Assembly: GCF_000145255.1 (NCBI RefSeq)
Contig: NC_014394.1
Location: 248,001 to 312,000 of the forward strand
DNA: 64,000 nt
Reading direction: 5' to 3'
DNA from: Gallionella capsiferriformans ES-2
Lineage (GTDB): Bacteria; Pseudomonadota; Gammaproteobacteria; Burkholderiales; Gallionellaceae
In this document: positions 46,335-56,102 of the stretch, piece by piece
Position numbering within the stretch: position 1 is the stretch's first letter
Layout: each line of letters begins with the position of its first letter
The notes under the pieces: generated by a model
Databases searched by the model: none
What the model saw: the letters and a program-made list of their open reading frames with translations, nothing else
Told to the model about the DNA's origin: nothing
Program-made: the position numbers and the translations under genes

Positions 46335-47057
46335 TCAGCGCAAATTTGATGTCGCTCGGGCTGCAACCCAGACACTGATTTTGTTTGCGCCCCATTTTTG
46401 CACGGCCCGTGCCAGTTCGTTCATGCTGGCGCCGCTAGTGAGAACATCGTCCACCAGCGCAATGTGTTTGCCGGATAAGTCGAGCGTACAGTCAAATGCG
46501 TCACGCACATTGCGTTCGCGTTCACACCAGGGGAGCGAGGTTTGCGAGGGGGTGTTGCGTAGCCGATGGCAGGCAGTCTCATTCAAAGGAACGCCAAGCT
46601 TTCGTGCAATTGGAGTTGCGATGAGGCTTGCCTGATTAAAACCGCGATCTTTAAGTTTGACAGGATGCAGTGGCATTGGGATGACTAAGTCGGGTATTTC
46701 GTCTATTCGGTCGAGCAGCTTTTTGGCAAGCATGGGTGCCAGTGGGAGTTGGCTATGATATTTCAGTGATTGAATCAGTTGGTCGATCGGAAATTGATAG
46801 GAAAAGACGGCAAGCGTGTGATGAAAAGCGGGCGGATGGGTCAGGCAGTGACCGCACAGTGAACCGTCCGGTGTGTTACGCGCACAAACCGGGCAATGGG
46901 GTGCGTCAAAATAGGGCATCTCATAATCGCACGCTGTGCACCAAAGTCCCGCATGGCTCATTGTGCCGCACAATACGCAGGGTTGAGCAGGCAAGATCTG
47001 ATCAAATTTTAAGCGGCTGTTTAGTTTGAGCGTGTTTAAAATTGACAAGGCGTGCAC
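46335..47057 (-). CDS. comF: ComF family phosphoribosyltransferase-like protein
   Basis: The 240-residue protein has N-terminal cysteine pairs (CVLC, CTAC, CPVC, CGHC) forming zinc-finger-like sites. A C-terminal type I PRTase fold follows, with the PRPP loop '[13 protein letters not shown]'. ComF proteins take part in DNA uptake and processing of transforming DNA. The GTG at 47057 has its AAAGG too close, so a TTG at 47048 may be the real start. It is divergent from bioB, a common betaproteobacterial pairing. Confidence 0.9.
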   Translation of the reverse strand: MHALSILNTLKLNSRLKFDQILPAQPCVLCGTMSHAGLWCTACDYEMPYFDAPHCPVCARNTPDGSLCGHCLTHPPAFHHTLAVFSYQFPIDQLIQSLKYHSQLPLAPMLAKKLLDRIDEIPDLVIPMPLHPVKLKDRGFNQASLIATPIARKLGVPLNETACHRLRNTPSQTSLPWCERERNVRDAFDCTLDLSGKHIALVDDVLTSGASMNELARAVQKWGANKISVWVAARATSNLR

Positions 47058-47105
47058 CTTTCTTGGATGATACGCAGCTGCTACTCTACATGCGCATCAT
47101 ACTCT

Positions 47106-48101
47106 ATGAATACTCAGACCATCGCCTTTCACCATCCCGTTAAAAGAACCGCAACGCCTGAACGCTGGAGCGTCGAGGCGGTTGAATCGCTGTTCGCGCT
47201 GCCGTTTGCCGACTTGCTCTACCGCGCTCAGCAGGTACACCGCGAACATTTCGATCCGAATCAGGTGCAGCTCTCCACCTTGCTGTCGATTAAAACGGGC
47301 GGTTGCTCGGAGGACTGCGGCTATTGTCCTCAGTCGGCGTTTCATTCGACGGGCGTGGAAGACCGCAAGATGCTGGCGTTAGATGCGGTAATTGAGGCAG
47401 CAAAAGCCGCGCAAGCGGCGGGCGCCGACCGGTTCTGCATGGGGGCTGCCTGGCGCGAACCGTCAGAGGCCGACATGTTGAGCGTGGTCGATATGGTTCA
47501 GGCGGTGCGGGGGCTCGGGATGGAGACCTGCGCAACGTTGGGTATGTTGAATGATGCGCAGACCGAGCAGTTGCGAGCGGCCGGTTTGGATTACTACAAC
47601 CACAATTTGGATACCTCGCCTGAATTTTACGGCGACATCATCAGCACGCGAGACTATCAGGACCGGCTGGATACGCTGGAGCGTGTGCGCCGGGCAGGGA
47701 TGCATGTGTGCAGCGGCGGCATCGTCGGGATGGGGGAGAGTCTGACCGAACGCGCAGGACTGGTCGCGCAGCTGGCGAACCTGAACCCTTATCCTGAAAG
47801 CGTGCCGATCAATAATCTGGTCAAGGTCGAGGGTACGCCGCTGGCCGATGCCGCCGAACTCGATCCGTTGGATTTTGTGCGCACCATTGCGGTTGCGCGC
47901 ATCACCATGCCGACTGCGCGCGTGCGATTATCTGCCGGACGGCAAGCGATGTCGGATGCAATTCAGGCCTTGTGTTTTCTGGCAGGCGCCAATTCAATTT
48001 TTTATGGCGAACAGCTATTGACTACCGGCAATCCGGAGGTCGAGCGCGATCGCGCGTTGATGGACAAACTCGGCATGTATCCGTTTGCGGATAAACATTA
48101 A
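47106..48101 (+). CDS. bioB: Biotin synthase
   Basis: BioB is the radical-SAM enzyme that inserts sulfur into dethiobiotin. The 331-residue protein has the cluster motif CSEDCGYC with Cys67, Cys71 and Cys74, and the second-cluster Arg/Cys residues in '[12 protein letters not shown]'. ATG 47106 gives the normal N-terminus; an upstream in-frame start would add an unlikely Cys-rich tail. It heads the bioB-F-H-C-D operon. Confidence 0.96.
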   Translation: MNTQTIAFHHPVKRTATPERWSVEAVESLFALPFADLLYRAQQVHREHFDPNQVQLSTLLSIKTGGCSEDCGYCPQSAFHSTGVEDRKMLALDAVIEAAKAAQAAGADRFCMGAAWREPSEADMLSVVDMVQAVRGLGMETCATLGMLNDAQTEQLRAAGLDYYNHNLDTSPEFYGDIISTRDYQDRLDTLERVRRAGMHVCSGGIVGMGESLTERAGLVAQLANLNPYPESVPINNLVKVEGTPLADAAELDPLDFVRTIAVARITMPTARVRLSAGRQAMSDAIQALCFLAGANSIFYGEQLLTTGNPEVERDRALMDKLGMYPFADKH

Positions 48102-48106
48102 AACCG

Positions 48107-49261
48107 TTGCCTTTCACTGAACTTCAACTAGAACTCGACGAGCGATGCGCGCGGGGCTTGCTGCGCCAGCGGCGTACGGTATCGAGTCCGCAAACGCCTG
48201 AATTGGTCGTGGAGGGAAAGCCGTATTTATCGTTTAGCAGCAACGATTATTTGGGACTTGCGAACCATCCGGACATTATCTCCGCACTGCAGCAGGGGGC
48301 GGCGGAGTATGGTGTCGGGGCGGGTGCCGCGCATCTGGTTTGCGGTCATTTTACGCCGCATGAACAGCTGGAATGCGAGCTGGCCGCCTTCGCCGGTAAG
48401 CCTGCCGCTTTGCTCTTTTCCACGGGTTACATGGCGAATCTGGGGGTGGTGCAGGGCTTGGTAGGTCGCGGCGATACGGTATTTGCCGACAAACTCAATC
48501 ACGCTTCGCTCAATGATGCGATGCTGCTCTCGCGCGCGACGGTGCAGCGTTATCGTCACAACGACATGGCGCAGTTAGCCGTCCTGCTGGCACAGACGGG
48601 GCGCGGACGAAAACTCATTTGCGTTGATGCGGTATTTAGTATGGACGGCGACATGGCGCCCTTGCCCGAGTTGCTGGCGCTGTGCGTGGCGCATGACGCC
48701 TGGCTATTGGTTGATGATGCACACGGCTTTGGCGTGCTGGGTCATCAGGGGCGCGGTTCCCTGTCGCATTTTGGCCTCAGTTCACCGCGCATCATCTACA
48801 TGGCGACGCTGGGTAAAGCGGCTGGTGTATCCGGTGCCTTTGTCGCCGCAGAACAGGCGGTGATTGATACGCTGATCAACAATGCGCACAGCTATGTTTA
48901 CACCACGGCCTCGCCGCCGGCTCTAGCCTGCGCACTGCGACAAAGTTTGCAGCTGATCGCGGAAGAAGATCGACGGCGCGCGCACTTGCATCAGCTGATT
49001 GCGCAGCTGCGCACGGGTTTGCACGGATTGCCCTGGCAGTTGATGCCCTCCGATACGGCGATCCAGCCGCTGCTGGTAGGCGATAATCAGGCGGCACTGG
49101 CGCTGAGCATGGCATTACGCGCGCGCGGGATATGGGTGGCGGCGATCCGTCCGCCGACCGTGCCCGCGGGCACGGCACGTCTGCGCATCACTTTGTCTGC
49201 TGCTCACACGGAAGACGATGTCAGTCGATTGCTGGAGGCCTTGCATGAGCTTGCACGTTGA
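48107..49261 (+). CDS. bioF: 8-amino-7-oxononanoate synthase
   Basis: BioF condenses pimeloyl-ACP with alanine using PLP. The 384-residue protein has 'VDDAHGFGVLG' (PLP contact) and the Schiff-base lysine in 'MATLGKAAGVSGAF'. The start is TTG at 48107, five bases after bioB; no in-frame ATG gives a full N-terminus. It overlaps bioH by 17 bases. Confidence 0.94.
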   Translation: MPFTELQLELDERCARGLLRQRRTVSSPQTPELVVEGKPYLSFSSNDYLGLANHPDIISALQQGAAEYGVGAGAAHLVCGHFTPHEQLECELAAFAGKPAALLFSTGYMANLGVVQGLVGRGDTVFADKLNHASLNDAMLLSRATVQRYRHNDMAQLAVLLAQTGRGRKLICVDAVFSMDGDMAPLPELLALCVAHDAWLLVDDAHGFGVLGHQGRGSLSHFGLSSPRIIYMATLGKAAGVSGAFVAAEQAVIDTLINNAHSYVYTTASPPALACALRQSLQLIAEEDRRRAHLHQLIAQLRTGLHGLPWQLMPSDTAIQPLLVGDNQAALALSMALRARGIWVAAIRPPTVPAGTARLRITLSAAHTEDDVSRLLEALHELAR

Positions 49262-50132
49262 TCGTCACGGTGTCTCGGGTGCGCCGTTGTTGTTCATTCA
49301 CGGCTGGGGTGCCCACAGCGGAATGTGGGGCGATGTTTTACCGCAATTAGCGACGCATTTTAAGGTGATGGCGGTGGATCTGCCCGGGCACGGATACAGC
49401 AGGATCGAGGATCGAGGATCGAGGATTGAGGGGAGCGCGCCTTCGGCGCTAAAGGGAGAAGGGGACGCATCTTTGGTGCTTAAGGGAGAAGAGTTCGGAG
49501 CGGCGGTTTTGCCCTTCCCCCTTCCCCCTTCTCGCTTCTCCTTGGATCGTATTGTCGATCAATTATCCGCACAATTCACGGAACCGCTAAGCCTTTGCGG
49601 CTGGTCGCTGGGCGGACAGGTCGCGCTGCGCTGGGCGATGCGTTATCCGGAACAGGTACAGCGACTGGTGCTGGTTGCCGCGACGCCCTGCTTTACACAG
49701 AAAGCTGACTGGCCCTGTGCGATGGAGAACGATACGTTGGCAGCCTTTTCTGACGCATTGCGGCAGGATAGTGCGCAGACGTTGCGCCGGTTTCTCGGGC
49801 TGCAAGTGCGCGGCGGGGAGCGCGAGCGCGAGTTGCTGGCCATTTTGCGGCGTAGTCAGGCTTTGCGCGATGAGCCGGATTTCGTCTCGTTGCAGGCGGG
49901 GCTGGAAATTTTGCGCGACAGTGATTTACGCGATGTGTTGGTAAAAATAAAACAGTCTGCGTTGCTGATCGCAGGTAGTTGCGACACGCTCACGCCGCTG
50001 GCTGCGATGCAGTTTATGGCGGCGAAATTGCCGCAGGCGCGACTGGTGACGGTAGAAGGTGCGGCCCATGTTCCATTTTTGTCGCATCCCGAAGAATTTG
50101 TAAAACAGGTGGCGGACTTCTTGCATGAATGA
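49245..50132 (+). CDS. bioH: Pimeloyl-ACP methyl ester carboxylesterase BioH with internal repeat insertion
   Basis: BioH removes the methyl group from pimeloyl-ACP methyl ester. The alpha/beta hydrolase of about 295 residues has 'LFIHGWGAHSGMW', the nucleophile elbow GWSLGG, an Asp in 'GSCDTLTPL' and a His in 'GAAHVPFL'. Between 'DLPGHGYS' and 'FSLDRIVDQL' there is an extra segment of about 48 residues (nt 49399-49542) encoded by heptamer repeats and absent from usual BioH proteins (about 255 residues). The frame stays open. ATG 49245 gives a normal start; an earlier start would lie deeper inside bioF. Confidence 0.9.
   Translation: MSLHVDRHGVSGAPLLFIHGWGAHSGMWGDVLPQLATHFKVMAVDLPGHGYSRIEDRGSRIEGSAPSALKGEGDASLVLKGEEFGAAVLPFPLPPSRFSLDRIVDQLSAQFTEPLSLCGWSLGGQVALRWAMRYPEQVQRLVLVAATPCFTQKADWPCAMENDTLAAFSDALRQDSAQTLRRFLGLQVRGGERERELLAILRRSQALRDEPDFVSLQAGLEILRDSDLRDVLVKIKQSALLIAGSCDTLTPLAAMQFMAAKLPQARLVTVEGAAHVPFLSHPEEFVKQVADFLHE
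49401..49541 (+). repeat. Heptamer-repeat element inside bioH
   Basis: AGGATCG is repeated three times, then AGGATTG (49401-49428). Next come two imperfect direct repeats of about 29 bp ending AAGGGAGAAG (near 49441-49465 and 49470-49492). The right side has pyrimidine-rich heptamers CCCTTCC, CCCTTCC, CCCTTCT, CGCTTCT (49512-49539), complementary in type to the AAGGGAG units. The whole could fold into a hairpin. Confidence 0.85.
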
Positions 50133-50997
50133 ATTTGTAATCGATAAAAAAGCGATGCGCCAGGCTTTTTCCCGTGCGGCAGAGGGGTATGACGCAAGCG
50201 CCGTGTTGCAGCGCGAAGTGTGTATGCGCATGCTCGAACGCCTTGAATACATCAAATTGCAGCCAGCGCGTCTGCTTGACGCGGGCAGTGGCACAGGCTG
50301 GGGCGGGCGTCAGCTGGCGGAAAAATACCCCGCCGCGCAGGTGATCTCGCTGGATATCGCCATCGGCATGTTGCAGACCTCGAAAAGCCGTTCAAGCTGG
50401 TGGCAAAAATTATTCGGCGGCTGCCGTCAGTTGCCGGTGTGTGCCGATGTGGAAGCCTTGCCGCTGGCAGCGAATAGTCTGGATATGGTCTGGTCGAATC
50501 TTGCTGTGCAGTGGTGCAATGATTTACCGGCCACCTTCGTCGAATTGCATCGGGTGTTAAAAACCGAGGGCTTGCTGATGTTCAGCACGCTGGGCCCTGA
50601 TACACTGAAAGAATTGCGGCAGGCGTTCAAAGGGGTGGACGAACGCAGTCATCTGAATCGTTTTGCCGATATGCATGACATCGGCGATATGCTGGTGCAG
50701 GCGGGATTCGCTGAGCCGGTGATGGATATGGAATATCTGACGCTGACCTATGAGGATGTGCGGGGTGTGTTGCAGGATCTCAAAGCGATCGGTGCGCATA
50801 ATACGACGGCAGGACGCGGGCAGGGGCTGATGGGGAAAGCGGCGTGGGCGCGATTGCTGGAAAACTATGAGAAACTTAGGCGTGACGGCAAATTGCCTGC
50901 GACCTATGAAGTGGTCTATGGCCATGCATGGAAACCTGCGCCGCGTGTGAATCGTGATGGCGCCGCCATTATTAAGACATCTTTCAAAATAAAATGA
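50125..50997 (+). CDS. bioC: Malonyl-ACP O-methyltransferase BioC
   Basis: BioC methylates malonyl-ACP so that it can enter fatty-acid elongation as a biotin precursor. The 290-residue protein has the BioC start 'DKKAMRQAFSRAAEGYD', the AdoMet motif 'LLDAGSGTGWGG' and a typical C-terminal domain. It overlaps bioH by eight bases. Confidence 0.92.
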   Translation: MNEFVIDKKAMRQAFSRAAEGYDASAVLQREVCMRMLERLEYIKLQPARLLDAGSGTGWGGRQLAEKYPAAQVISLDIAIGMLQTSKSRSSWWQKLFGGCRQLPVCADVEALPLAANSLDMVWSNLAVQWCNDLPATFVELHRVLKTEGLLMFSTLGPDTLKELRQAFKGVDERSHLNRFADMHDIGDMLVQAGFAEPVMDMEYLTLTYEDVRGVLQDLKAIGAHNTTAGRGQGLMGKAAWARLLENYEKLRRDGKLPATYEVVYGHAWKPAPRVNRDGAAIIKTSFKIK

Positions 50998-51004
50998 GGT
51001 TGCC

Positions 51005-51673
51005 ATGAACTTTTTTGTGACGGGAACAGACACCGGTGTGGGTAAGACGCTGATTAGCTGCGCACTGTTGCACGGGTTTGCCCGACAAGGATTGAGTGTC
51101 GTGGGGATGAAGCCGGTTGCGGCAGGGTGCGATGATGGCGGCATGAACGAAGATGTCAGAGCCTTGCTTGCCGCTAGCAACGTGCTGGCAAGTCGCGGTC
51201 AGATCAATCCGTACAGTTTTGAGCGCGCCGTCGCACCTCATCTGGCAGCAAAGTTTGTCGGGGTAAGGATCAGTCTGGAGCGGATACTTCAGTCGTACAG
51301 CGAGCTTGAGAGTCAGGCGGATGTGGTCGTTGTCGAGGGGGCGGGTGGTTTTCGCGTGCCGTTGAACGAGGGGCAGGATAGCGCAGATCTGGCGCGGCAG
51401 TTGAAACTCCCTATCATACTGGTAGTTGGAATGCGGCTCGGTTGCCTTAATCATGCACTATTAACGGCTGATGCGATTACCCGGTGCGGACTGAAACTGG
51501 CGGGCTGGGTGGCCAATTGCGTGGATGGAGAGATGCGTATGCTGAACGAAAATATAGAGGCCTTGACTGAGCGGATTAAAGGGCCGTTGCTGGGTGTGGT
51601 GCCGCATCATCAGAACGCCCCGGATGCTTCGGAGGTGGTGAGGTTTTTGGATATGACGCTGTTAAAGCATTAA
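51005..51673 (+). CDS. bioD: Dethiobiotin synthetase
   Basis: BioD closes the ureido ring of dethiobiotin with ATP and CO2. The 222-residue protein opens with the P-loop 'TGTDTGVGKT' (about 6-15) and has 'GMKPVAAGC' and 'VVEGAGGFRVPL' substrate loops. It is the last biotin gene, seven bases after bioC; heptamer repeats follow it. Confidence 0.95.
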   Translation: MNFFVTGTDTGVGKTLISCALLHGFARQGLSVVGMKPVAAGCDDGGMNEDVRALLAASNVLASRGQINPYSFERAVAPHLAAKFVGVRISLERILQSYSELESQADVVVVEGAGGFRVPLNEGQDSADLARQLKLPIILVVGMRLGCLNHALLTADAITRCGLKLAGWVANCVDGEMRMLNENIEALTERIKGPLLGVVPHHQNAPDASEVVRFLDMTLLKH

Positions 51674-51679
51674 ACTCTG

Positions 51680-51735
51680 CCACTATCCACTATCCACTAT
51701 CCACTATCCACTATCCACTATCCACTATCCACTAT
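51680..51735 (+). repeat. Eight perfect CCACTAT heptamers between bioD and next gene
   Basis: Eight exact tandem copies of CCACTAT (56 bp) fill the gap between the bioD stop and an ATG at 51741. They replace any normal ribosome site, leaving ATATCTT just before the start codon. Slippage here would change the spacing of upstream signals. Confidence 0.97.
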
Positions 51736-51740
51736 ATCTT

Positions 51741-52451
51741 ATGACTGAATTTAGCATCATTGCGGTGTTTTTCGTAGGTTTGCTGGGCGGCGTGCACTGT
51801 CTTGGAATGTGCGGCAGTTTGGTGGGTATCCTGACAACGCAATTGCCCGCGGGCGGTGCGCGCTGGCCCTTTCATCTGGCCTACAGCGGCGGGCGGGTGA
51901 CCAGCTACACGCTGGCAGGTTTGCTGGCCGGTGCTGTGGGGCAGGCGGGTTTGCTGTTGCGCGATGTGGTGCCGGTACAGCATTTGCTGTTCGCCTTATC
52001 CAGTTTGATGTTGATTGCGCTCGGGCTGTATCTGGCCGGTCTTTGGGGGGCGGTGCGCCGTATAGAAACCTTAGGGAAGCTGCTGTGGCAACGCATCCAG
52101 CCTTTGACGCGCGGCCTGTTTCCTGTCTCGACGCCGCTGCGTGCTTTTTTGCTTGGCACGCTTTGGGGGTGGCTGCCTTGCGGTCTGGTGTACAGTGTGC
52201 TGATCACAGCGCTGGCCAGTGGTCAGGCGTCAACCGGTGCGCTGGTCATGCTGGCCTTTGGCCTTGGCACCTTGCCGAACTTGCTGGCGATTGGTTTGTT
52301 CTGGGAAAACATGCGGGGCTGGGTGCAGTCACCCAAAGTACGACGTGTCGCAGGGTTGCTGGTGGTGGGAATTGGGATGTATGGTCTGACCAAGGTCGGT
52401 TACACCTTTTATGTGAACGGCTGGGCGGGGAGTTGCCATGTTGCTGCGTAA
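51741..52451 (+). CDS. DsbD/TauE-like membrane protein (possible copper or sulfite transport)
   Basis: The 236-residue protein has about six membrane segments and two cysteine motifs: 'GVHCLGMCG' in the first helix and 'GWLPCGLVYS' in the fourth. This is the pattern of the DsbD_2/sulfite-exporter-like (PF13386) family, often linked to cytochrome oxidase copper supply. It overlaps a SCO gene by 14 bases, which supports a copper/oxidase role (inference), and a cbb3 oxidase gene lies at the end of the window. There is no clear Shine-Dalgarno; a heptamer array lies directly upstream. Confidence 0.8.
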   Translation: MTEFSIIAVFFVGLLGGVHCLGMCGSLVGILTTQLPAGGARWPFHLAYSGGRVTSYTLAGLLAGAVGQAGLLLRDVVPVQHLLFALSSLMLIALGLYLAGLWGAVRRIETLGKLLWQRIQPLTRGLFPVSTPLRAFLLGTLWGWLPCGLVYSVLITALASGQASTGALVMLAFGLGTLPNLLAIGLFWENMRGWVQSPKVRRVAGLLVVGIGMYGLTKVGYTFYVNGWAGSCHVAA

Positions 52452-53028
52452 CGGGTTCGTTTTTTTACTGATGTTATTTATCGCAGGTTGTGGCGAGCCT
52501 AAGTTGCCCTCGCCATTTCATGCTGCGGAAGTGGGTGCCAAGTACGCCGGTGCGGATTTTAAATTGACTGATCACACCGGAAAATTACGTACGTTGCACG
52601 ATTTTCGCGGTAAGGTGGTGGTGCTGTTTTTTGGTTATATGCATTGTCCCGATGTATGCCCGACCACGATGGCGGACTTATCGCAGGTCATGACGCGTTT
52701 AGGAAAAGACGCTGACAGAGTGCAAGTGTTGTTTGTTACCGTCGATCCTGAGCGCGACACGCAGGCGTTGCTTGCGCAATATGTGCCGGCTTTTCACCCC
52801 TCTTTCCTCGGTTTGTTCGGAGATGCAGGCAGTACGGCTCAAGTAGCCAAGGTCTTTGACGTGATGTATCAGAAGCAGGCGACAGCGACCGGTTACAACG
52901 TCGATCATAGCGCAGGCTCATTTTTGATCGATACGGACGGGCGGGTACGTCTGTTGTCCCCTTTTGCACAGCGCACAGACTGGCTGGAGCAGGATATCCG
53001 CCTGCTGTTGGCGCTAGGAAAGTCTTAG
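52438..53028 (+). CDS. SCO1/SenC/PrrC-family copper chaperone lipoprotein
   Basis: SCO proteins deliver copper to, or reduce, the copper centre of terminal oxidases. The 196-residue protein has a lipobox with Cys18, the thioredoxin fold, the copper-binding pair Cys70/Cys74 in 'CPDVCP' and the third ligand His157 in 'VDHSAGSF'. It overlaps the preceding membrane-protein gene and ends the operon. Confidence 0.93.
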   Translation: MLLRNGFVFLLMLFIAGCGEPKLPSPFHAAEVGAKYAGADFKLTDHTGKLRTLHDFRGKVVVLFFGYMHCPDVCPTTMADLSQVMTRLGKDADRVQVLFVTVDPERDTQALLAQYVPAFHPSFLGLFGDAGSTAQVAKVFDVMYQKQATATGYNVDHSAGSFLIDTDGRVRLLSPFAQRTDWLEQDIRLLLALGKS

Positions 53029-53119
53029 CCGTCTGTCAGGGGCAGGTTGTCAGTTTGGGCTTGCCGGATGTTATGATTGGGCACGGCCCGTTGAAGGGCT
53101 ACTTATCCGGGGGGAAAGT

Positions 53120-53767
53120 ATGAAGATTTTAATGGCGGACGATCACGCGCTGTTTCGGGATGGCATGCGCTATGTGTTGCAACAGTTGTCAGATACACTG
53201 GAATTGCTGGAAGTTAACAACTTTCCGGAATGTTTGAAAGTGGTTGCTCAGCATCCCGAGCTTGATTTGGTGTTGCTCGATTTAAATATGCCCGGCAGCG
53301 AAGGGGCAAGATCGGTCAGCTATTTTCATCAGCGTTTTCCGCGCATTCCGGTGGTAGTGGTGTCAGGAGACGATGCATTAGCAAATATGGAAAAAGTAAT
53401 GGATTATGGCGCATCTGGTTTTATCTGTAAGAGTTCAACTTCGCATGCGATGCTGGCGGCGTTGAAACGGGTGCTGTCCGGAGAAATTTACGTGCCGCCG
53501 GAGATTTTTCGCCAGCGTAGCGTACAGGCCGTTGACAAGCGCAGTATGCACACCAATGGCTATGGACTGACCCCGCGTCAGATGGAAGTGCTCGAGCACA
53601 TTTGCGCGGGCATGAGTAATAAGGAAATCGCATCCCATACCCATCTGGCTGAAGGCACGGTCAAAATTCATGTTGCGGCGGTATATCAGACGCTGAAAGT
53701 GAATGGTCGATTGGAAGCGGTGCGAGTGGCTGAGCGTTTAGGTCTGGTCGGGGGCGCGCATGGCTGA
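53120..53767 (+). CDS. NarL/LuxR-type response regulator
   Basis: The 215-residue protein has a receiver domain (about 1-120) with Asp7/Asp8, phospho-acceptor Asp54 in 'VLLDLNMPG' and Lys104, and a LuxR helix-turn-helix (about 148-205; '[22 protein letters not shown]'). No sensor kinase gene lies next to it, so its signal is unknown. The gene overlaps ftsK by eight bases. Confidence 0.92.
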   Translation: MKILMADDHALFRDGMRYVLQQLSDTLELLEVNNFPECLKVVAQHPELDLVLLDLNMPGSEGARSVSYFHQRFPRIPVVVVSGDDALANMEKVMDYGASGFICKSSTSHAMLAALKRVLSGEIYVPPEIFRQRSVQAVDKRSMHTNGYGLTPRQMEVLEHICAGMSNKEIASHTHLAEGTVKIHVAAVYQTLKVNGRLEAVRVAERLGLVGGAHG

Positions 53768-56027
53768 AGGCAGTCGCGATTTACCGGGAAACACTTTGCT
53801 CGGTTTGTTGCGCGAATCGCGTTGGCTGCTACTGGCAGTCTGTGCGGTATATTTTGCCGTGGCTTTGTTCGGCTACCATCCGGACGATTCCGCCTGGTCA
53901 CACAGCACGGCTAGCACGAAAATTCTCAACCCGACCGGCGTACTGGGCGCCTACGTGTCCGATTTACTGTTCTACCTGCTGGGGGTTTCCGCATGGTGGC
54001 TGGTTTTGTTTATGCTGCAGCAGGTGTGGGCGGGGTATCGCAGATTGCGCGCCGATAGCGTTTTCTGTAAACGCACGCTTTGGGTGTCTTTCATCGGTTT
54101 TTGCCTGTTGTTGCTTTCTAGCAGTGCGCTCGAAGCGATACGGCTGCATACGCTTGCAACGCCTTTGCCGCTGGCACCCGGCGGCATGTTTGGCATGTTG
54201 ATTGGCGATGCCTTGTCGCGTCTACTGGGTTTTACCGGTGCAACCTTGCTGTTGCTGGCGCTGATGGCGAGCAGTTTCAGTATTTTTAGCGGGTTGTCCT
54301 GGCTGCGTTTCATGGACTGGCTGGGCGCGCGACTGGAAGCCATTTATTACTGGGGACGACAGTTCTGGCAGACGCGTCAGGATAAACGTATTGGTGCACA
54401 GGCCACCACTGAGCGGGGGGCGGTGGTCGAAGTAGAGAAGAAGCGCGTAGAAGTGCATCAGCCGATATACATCGAGCAACCCGTGATGGAAGTCGTCAAA
54501 TCGGCGCGAGCGAGCGAGGAAAAACAGATCACGCTGTTCGCCGACATGCCGGACTCACCGTTGCCGCCGCTGCATCTGCTGGATCCTGCAACGCATCAGG
54601 TCGAGACGGTTTCCGCCGATACGCTGGAATTTACCTCGCGGCTGATCGAGCGCAAGTTGAAAGACTTTGGCGTTGAAGTCAAAGTGGTGGCCGCTTTTCC
54701 CGGGCCTGTTATTACGCGCTATGAAATTGAACCCGCCGTCGGCGTGAAGGGCAGTCAGATCACCAATCTGGTGCGCGATCTGGCGCGCGCCTTGTCGGTT
54801 GTGAGCATCCGGCTGGTCGAGACGATTCCTGGCAAGAGTTACATGGCGCTGGAGTTACCGAATGCCAAACGGCAGATGGTGCAGTTGTCCGAAATTCTGG
54901 GCTCTCAAGTGTATGCCGACATGCATTCCATGCTGACAATTGCGATGGGCAAGGATATTTCCGGTAAACCGGTGGTAGCTGATCTGGCTAAAATGCCGCA
55001 TGTGCTGGTCGCGGGTACTACGGGTTCAGGCAAGTCGGTGGGTATTAACGCGATGATACTGAGCATACTCTACAAGGCTACCCCCCAGCAGGTGCGCATG
55101 TTGCTGATCGATCCGAAAATGCTGGAATTATCAGTCTATGAAGGCGTTCCTCATCTGCTCTGCCCTGTGGTGACCGATATGCGTCAGGCTGCCTCAGGCC
55201 TTAACTGGTGTGTGCAGGAAATGGACAAGCGTTACCGCTTGATGTCGCACTTCGGCGTGCGCAATATCGCAGGCTTCAATCAGAAGCATCGCGAAGCGAT
55301 CAAGGCGGACAAGCCGTTGACCAATCCGTTTTCGTTGACGCCGGATGATCCTGAGGCACTGGATGAATTGCCGCTGATCGTCGTGTTCATCGATGAACTG
55401 GCGGATCTGATGATGGTGGTAGGCAAAAAAATCGAGGAGCTGATTGCGCGTCTGGCACAGAAGGCGCGCGCCTCCGGCATCCATCTGGTTCTAGCGACCC
55501 AGCGCCCGTCGGTGGATGTGATTACCGGACTGATTAAAGCTAACGTGCCGACCCGAATCGCGTTTCAGGTGTCTTCCAAGATTGACTCCCGCACGATTCT
55601 TGATCAGATGGGGGCGGAAGCATTGCTGGGCCAGGGCGATATGCTGTATTTGCCGCCCGGTACAGGTTATCCGCAACGGGTGCACGGCGCCTTTGTGTCC
55701 GATCAGGAAGTGCATCGCATCGCCGAGTATCTGAAATCACAGGGTGAGCCGCAATATATCGACGGGGTGCTCAATTCGCTGGAAGACTCGGGAGATGATG
55801 GCGGTGTGTCGCCGACCCTCGATGCGGAGTCGGATCCTTTATATGATCAGGCGGTTGAGATTGTGGTCAAGTCGCGGCGCGCCTCGATTTCACTGGTGCA
55901 ACGCAATTTGCGCATCGGCTATAACCGCGCGGCACGTCTGGTCGAACAAATGGAAGCGGCGGGGATCGTCACGGCGATGCAGAGTAACGGCAATCGCGAA
56001 GTGATCGCACCGCAAAGGCAGGAATGA
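53760..56027 (+). CDS. ftsK: DNA translocase FtsK
   Basis: FtsK couples cell division to chromosome dimer resolution. The 755-residue protein has four or five N-terminal membrane segments (about 15-190), a short linker (about 200-270), the motor domain with Walker A 'GTTGSGKS' (Lys425) and Walker B '[12 protein letters not shown]', and a C-terminal gamma winged-helix domain (about 685-750) that reads KOPS-type sites. The linker is much shorter than in E. coli, as usual in betaproteobacteria. Confidence 0.95.
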   Translation: MAEGSRDLPGNTLLGLLRESRWLLLAVCAVYFAVALFGYHPDDSAWSHSTASTKILNPTGVLGAYVSDLLFYLLGVSAWWLVLFMLQQVWAGYRRLRADSVFCKRTLWVSFIGFCLLLLSSSALEAIRLHTLATPLPLAPGGMFGMLIGDALSRLLGFTGATLLLLALMASSFSIFSGLSWLRFMDWLGARLEAIYYWGRQFWQTRQDKRIGAQATTERGAVVEVEKKRVEVHQPIYIEQPVMEVVKSARASEEKQITLFADMPDSPLPPLHLLDPATHQVETVSADTLEFTSRLIERKLKDFGVEVKVVAAFPGPVITRYEIEPAVGVKGSQITNLVRDLARALSVVSIRLVETIPGKSYMALELPNAKRQMVQLSEILGSQVYADMHSMLTIAMGKDISGKPVVADLAKMPHVLVAGTTGSGKSVGINAMILSILYKATPQQVRMLLIDPKMLELSVYEGVPHLLCPVVTDMRQAASGLNWCVQEMDKRYRLMSHFGVRNIAGFNQKHREAIKADKPLTNPFSLTPDDPEALDELPLIVVFIDELADLMMVVGKKIEELIARLAQKARASGIHLVLATQRPSVDVITGLIKANVPTRIAFQVSSKIDSRTILDQMGAEALLGQGDMLYLPPGTGYPQRVHGAFVSDQEVHRIAEYLKSQGEPQYIDGVLNSLEDSGDDGGVSPTLDAESDPLYDQAVEIVVKSRRASISLVQRNLRIGYNRAARLVEQMEAAGIVTAMQSNGNREVIAPQRQE

Positions 56028-56028
56028 A

Positions 56029-56068
56029 GATCGAGGATTGAGGGAAATCCTCAGTTCAGCCTTTAAGT
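56029..56068 (+). repeat. Heptamer-type repeat between ftsK and lolA
   Basis: GATCGAGGATTGAGGG is followed by AAATCCTCAG, so the purine-rich AGGATT/GAGGATT units face their complements AATCCTC in a short hairpin. This resembles the bioH and mshD elements (AGGATCG/AGGATTG family). Confidence 0.6.
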
Positions 56069-56102
56069 CACTCCTCGCGCCTAATTTACATAGAGAAAAA
56101 CA

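Noticed and set aside
51680..51735. The CCACTAT repeats as a CRISPR array
   Set aside because: Units are 7 bp with no spacers and no cas genes are nearby; it is a simple tandem repeat.
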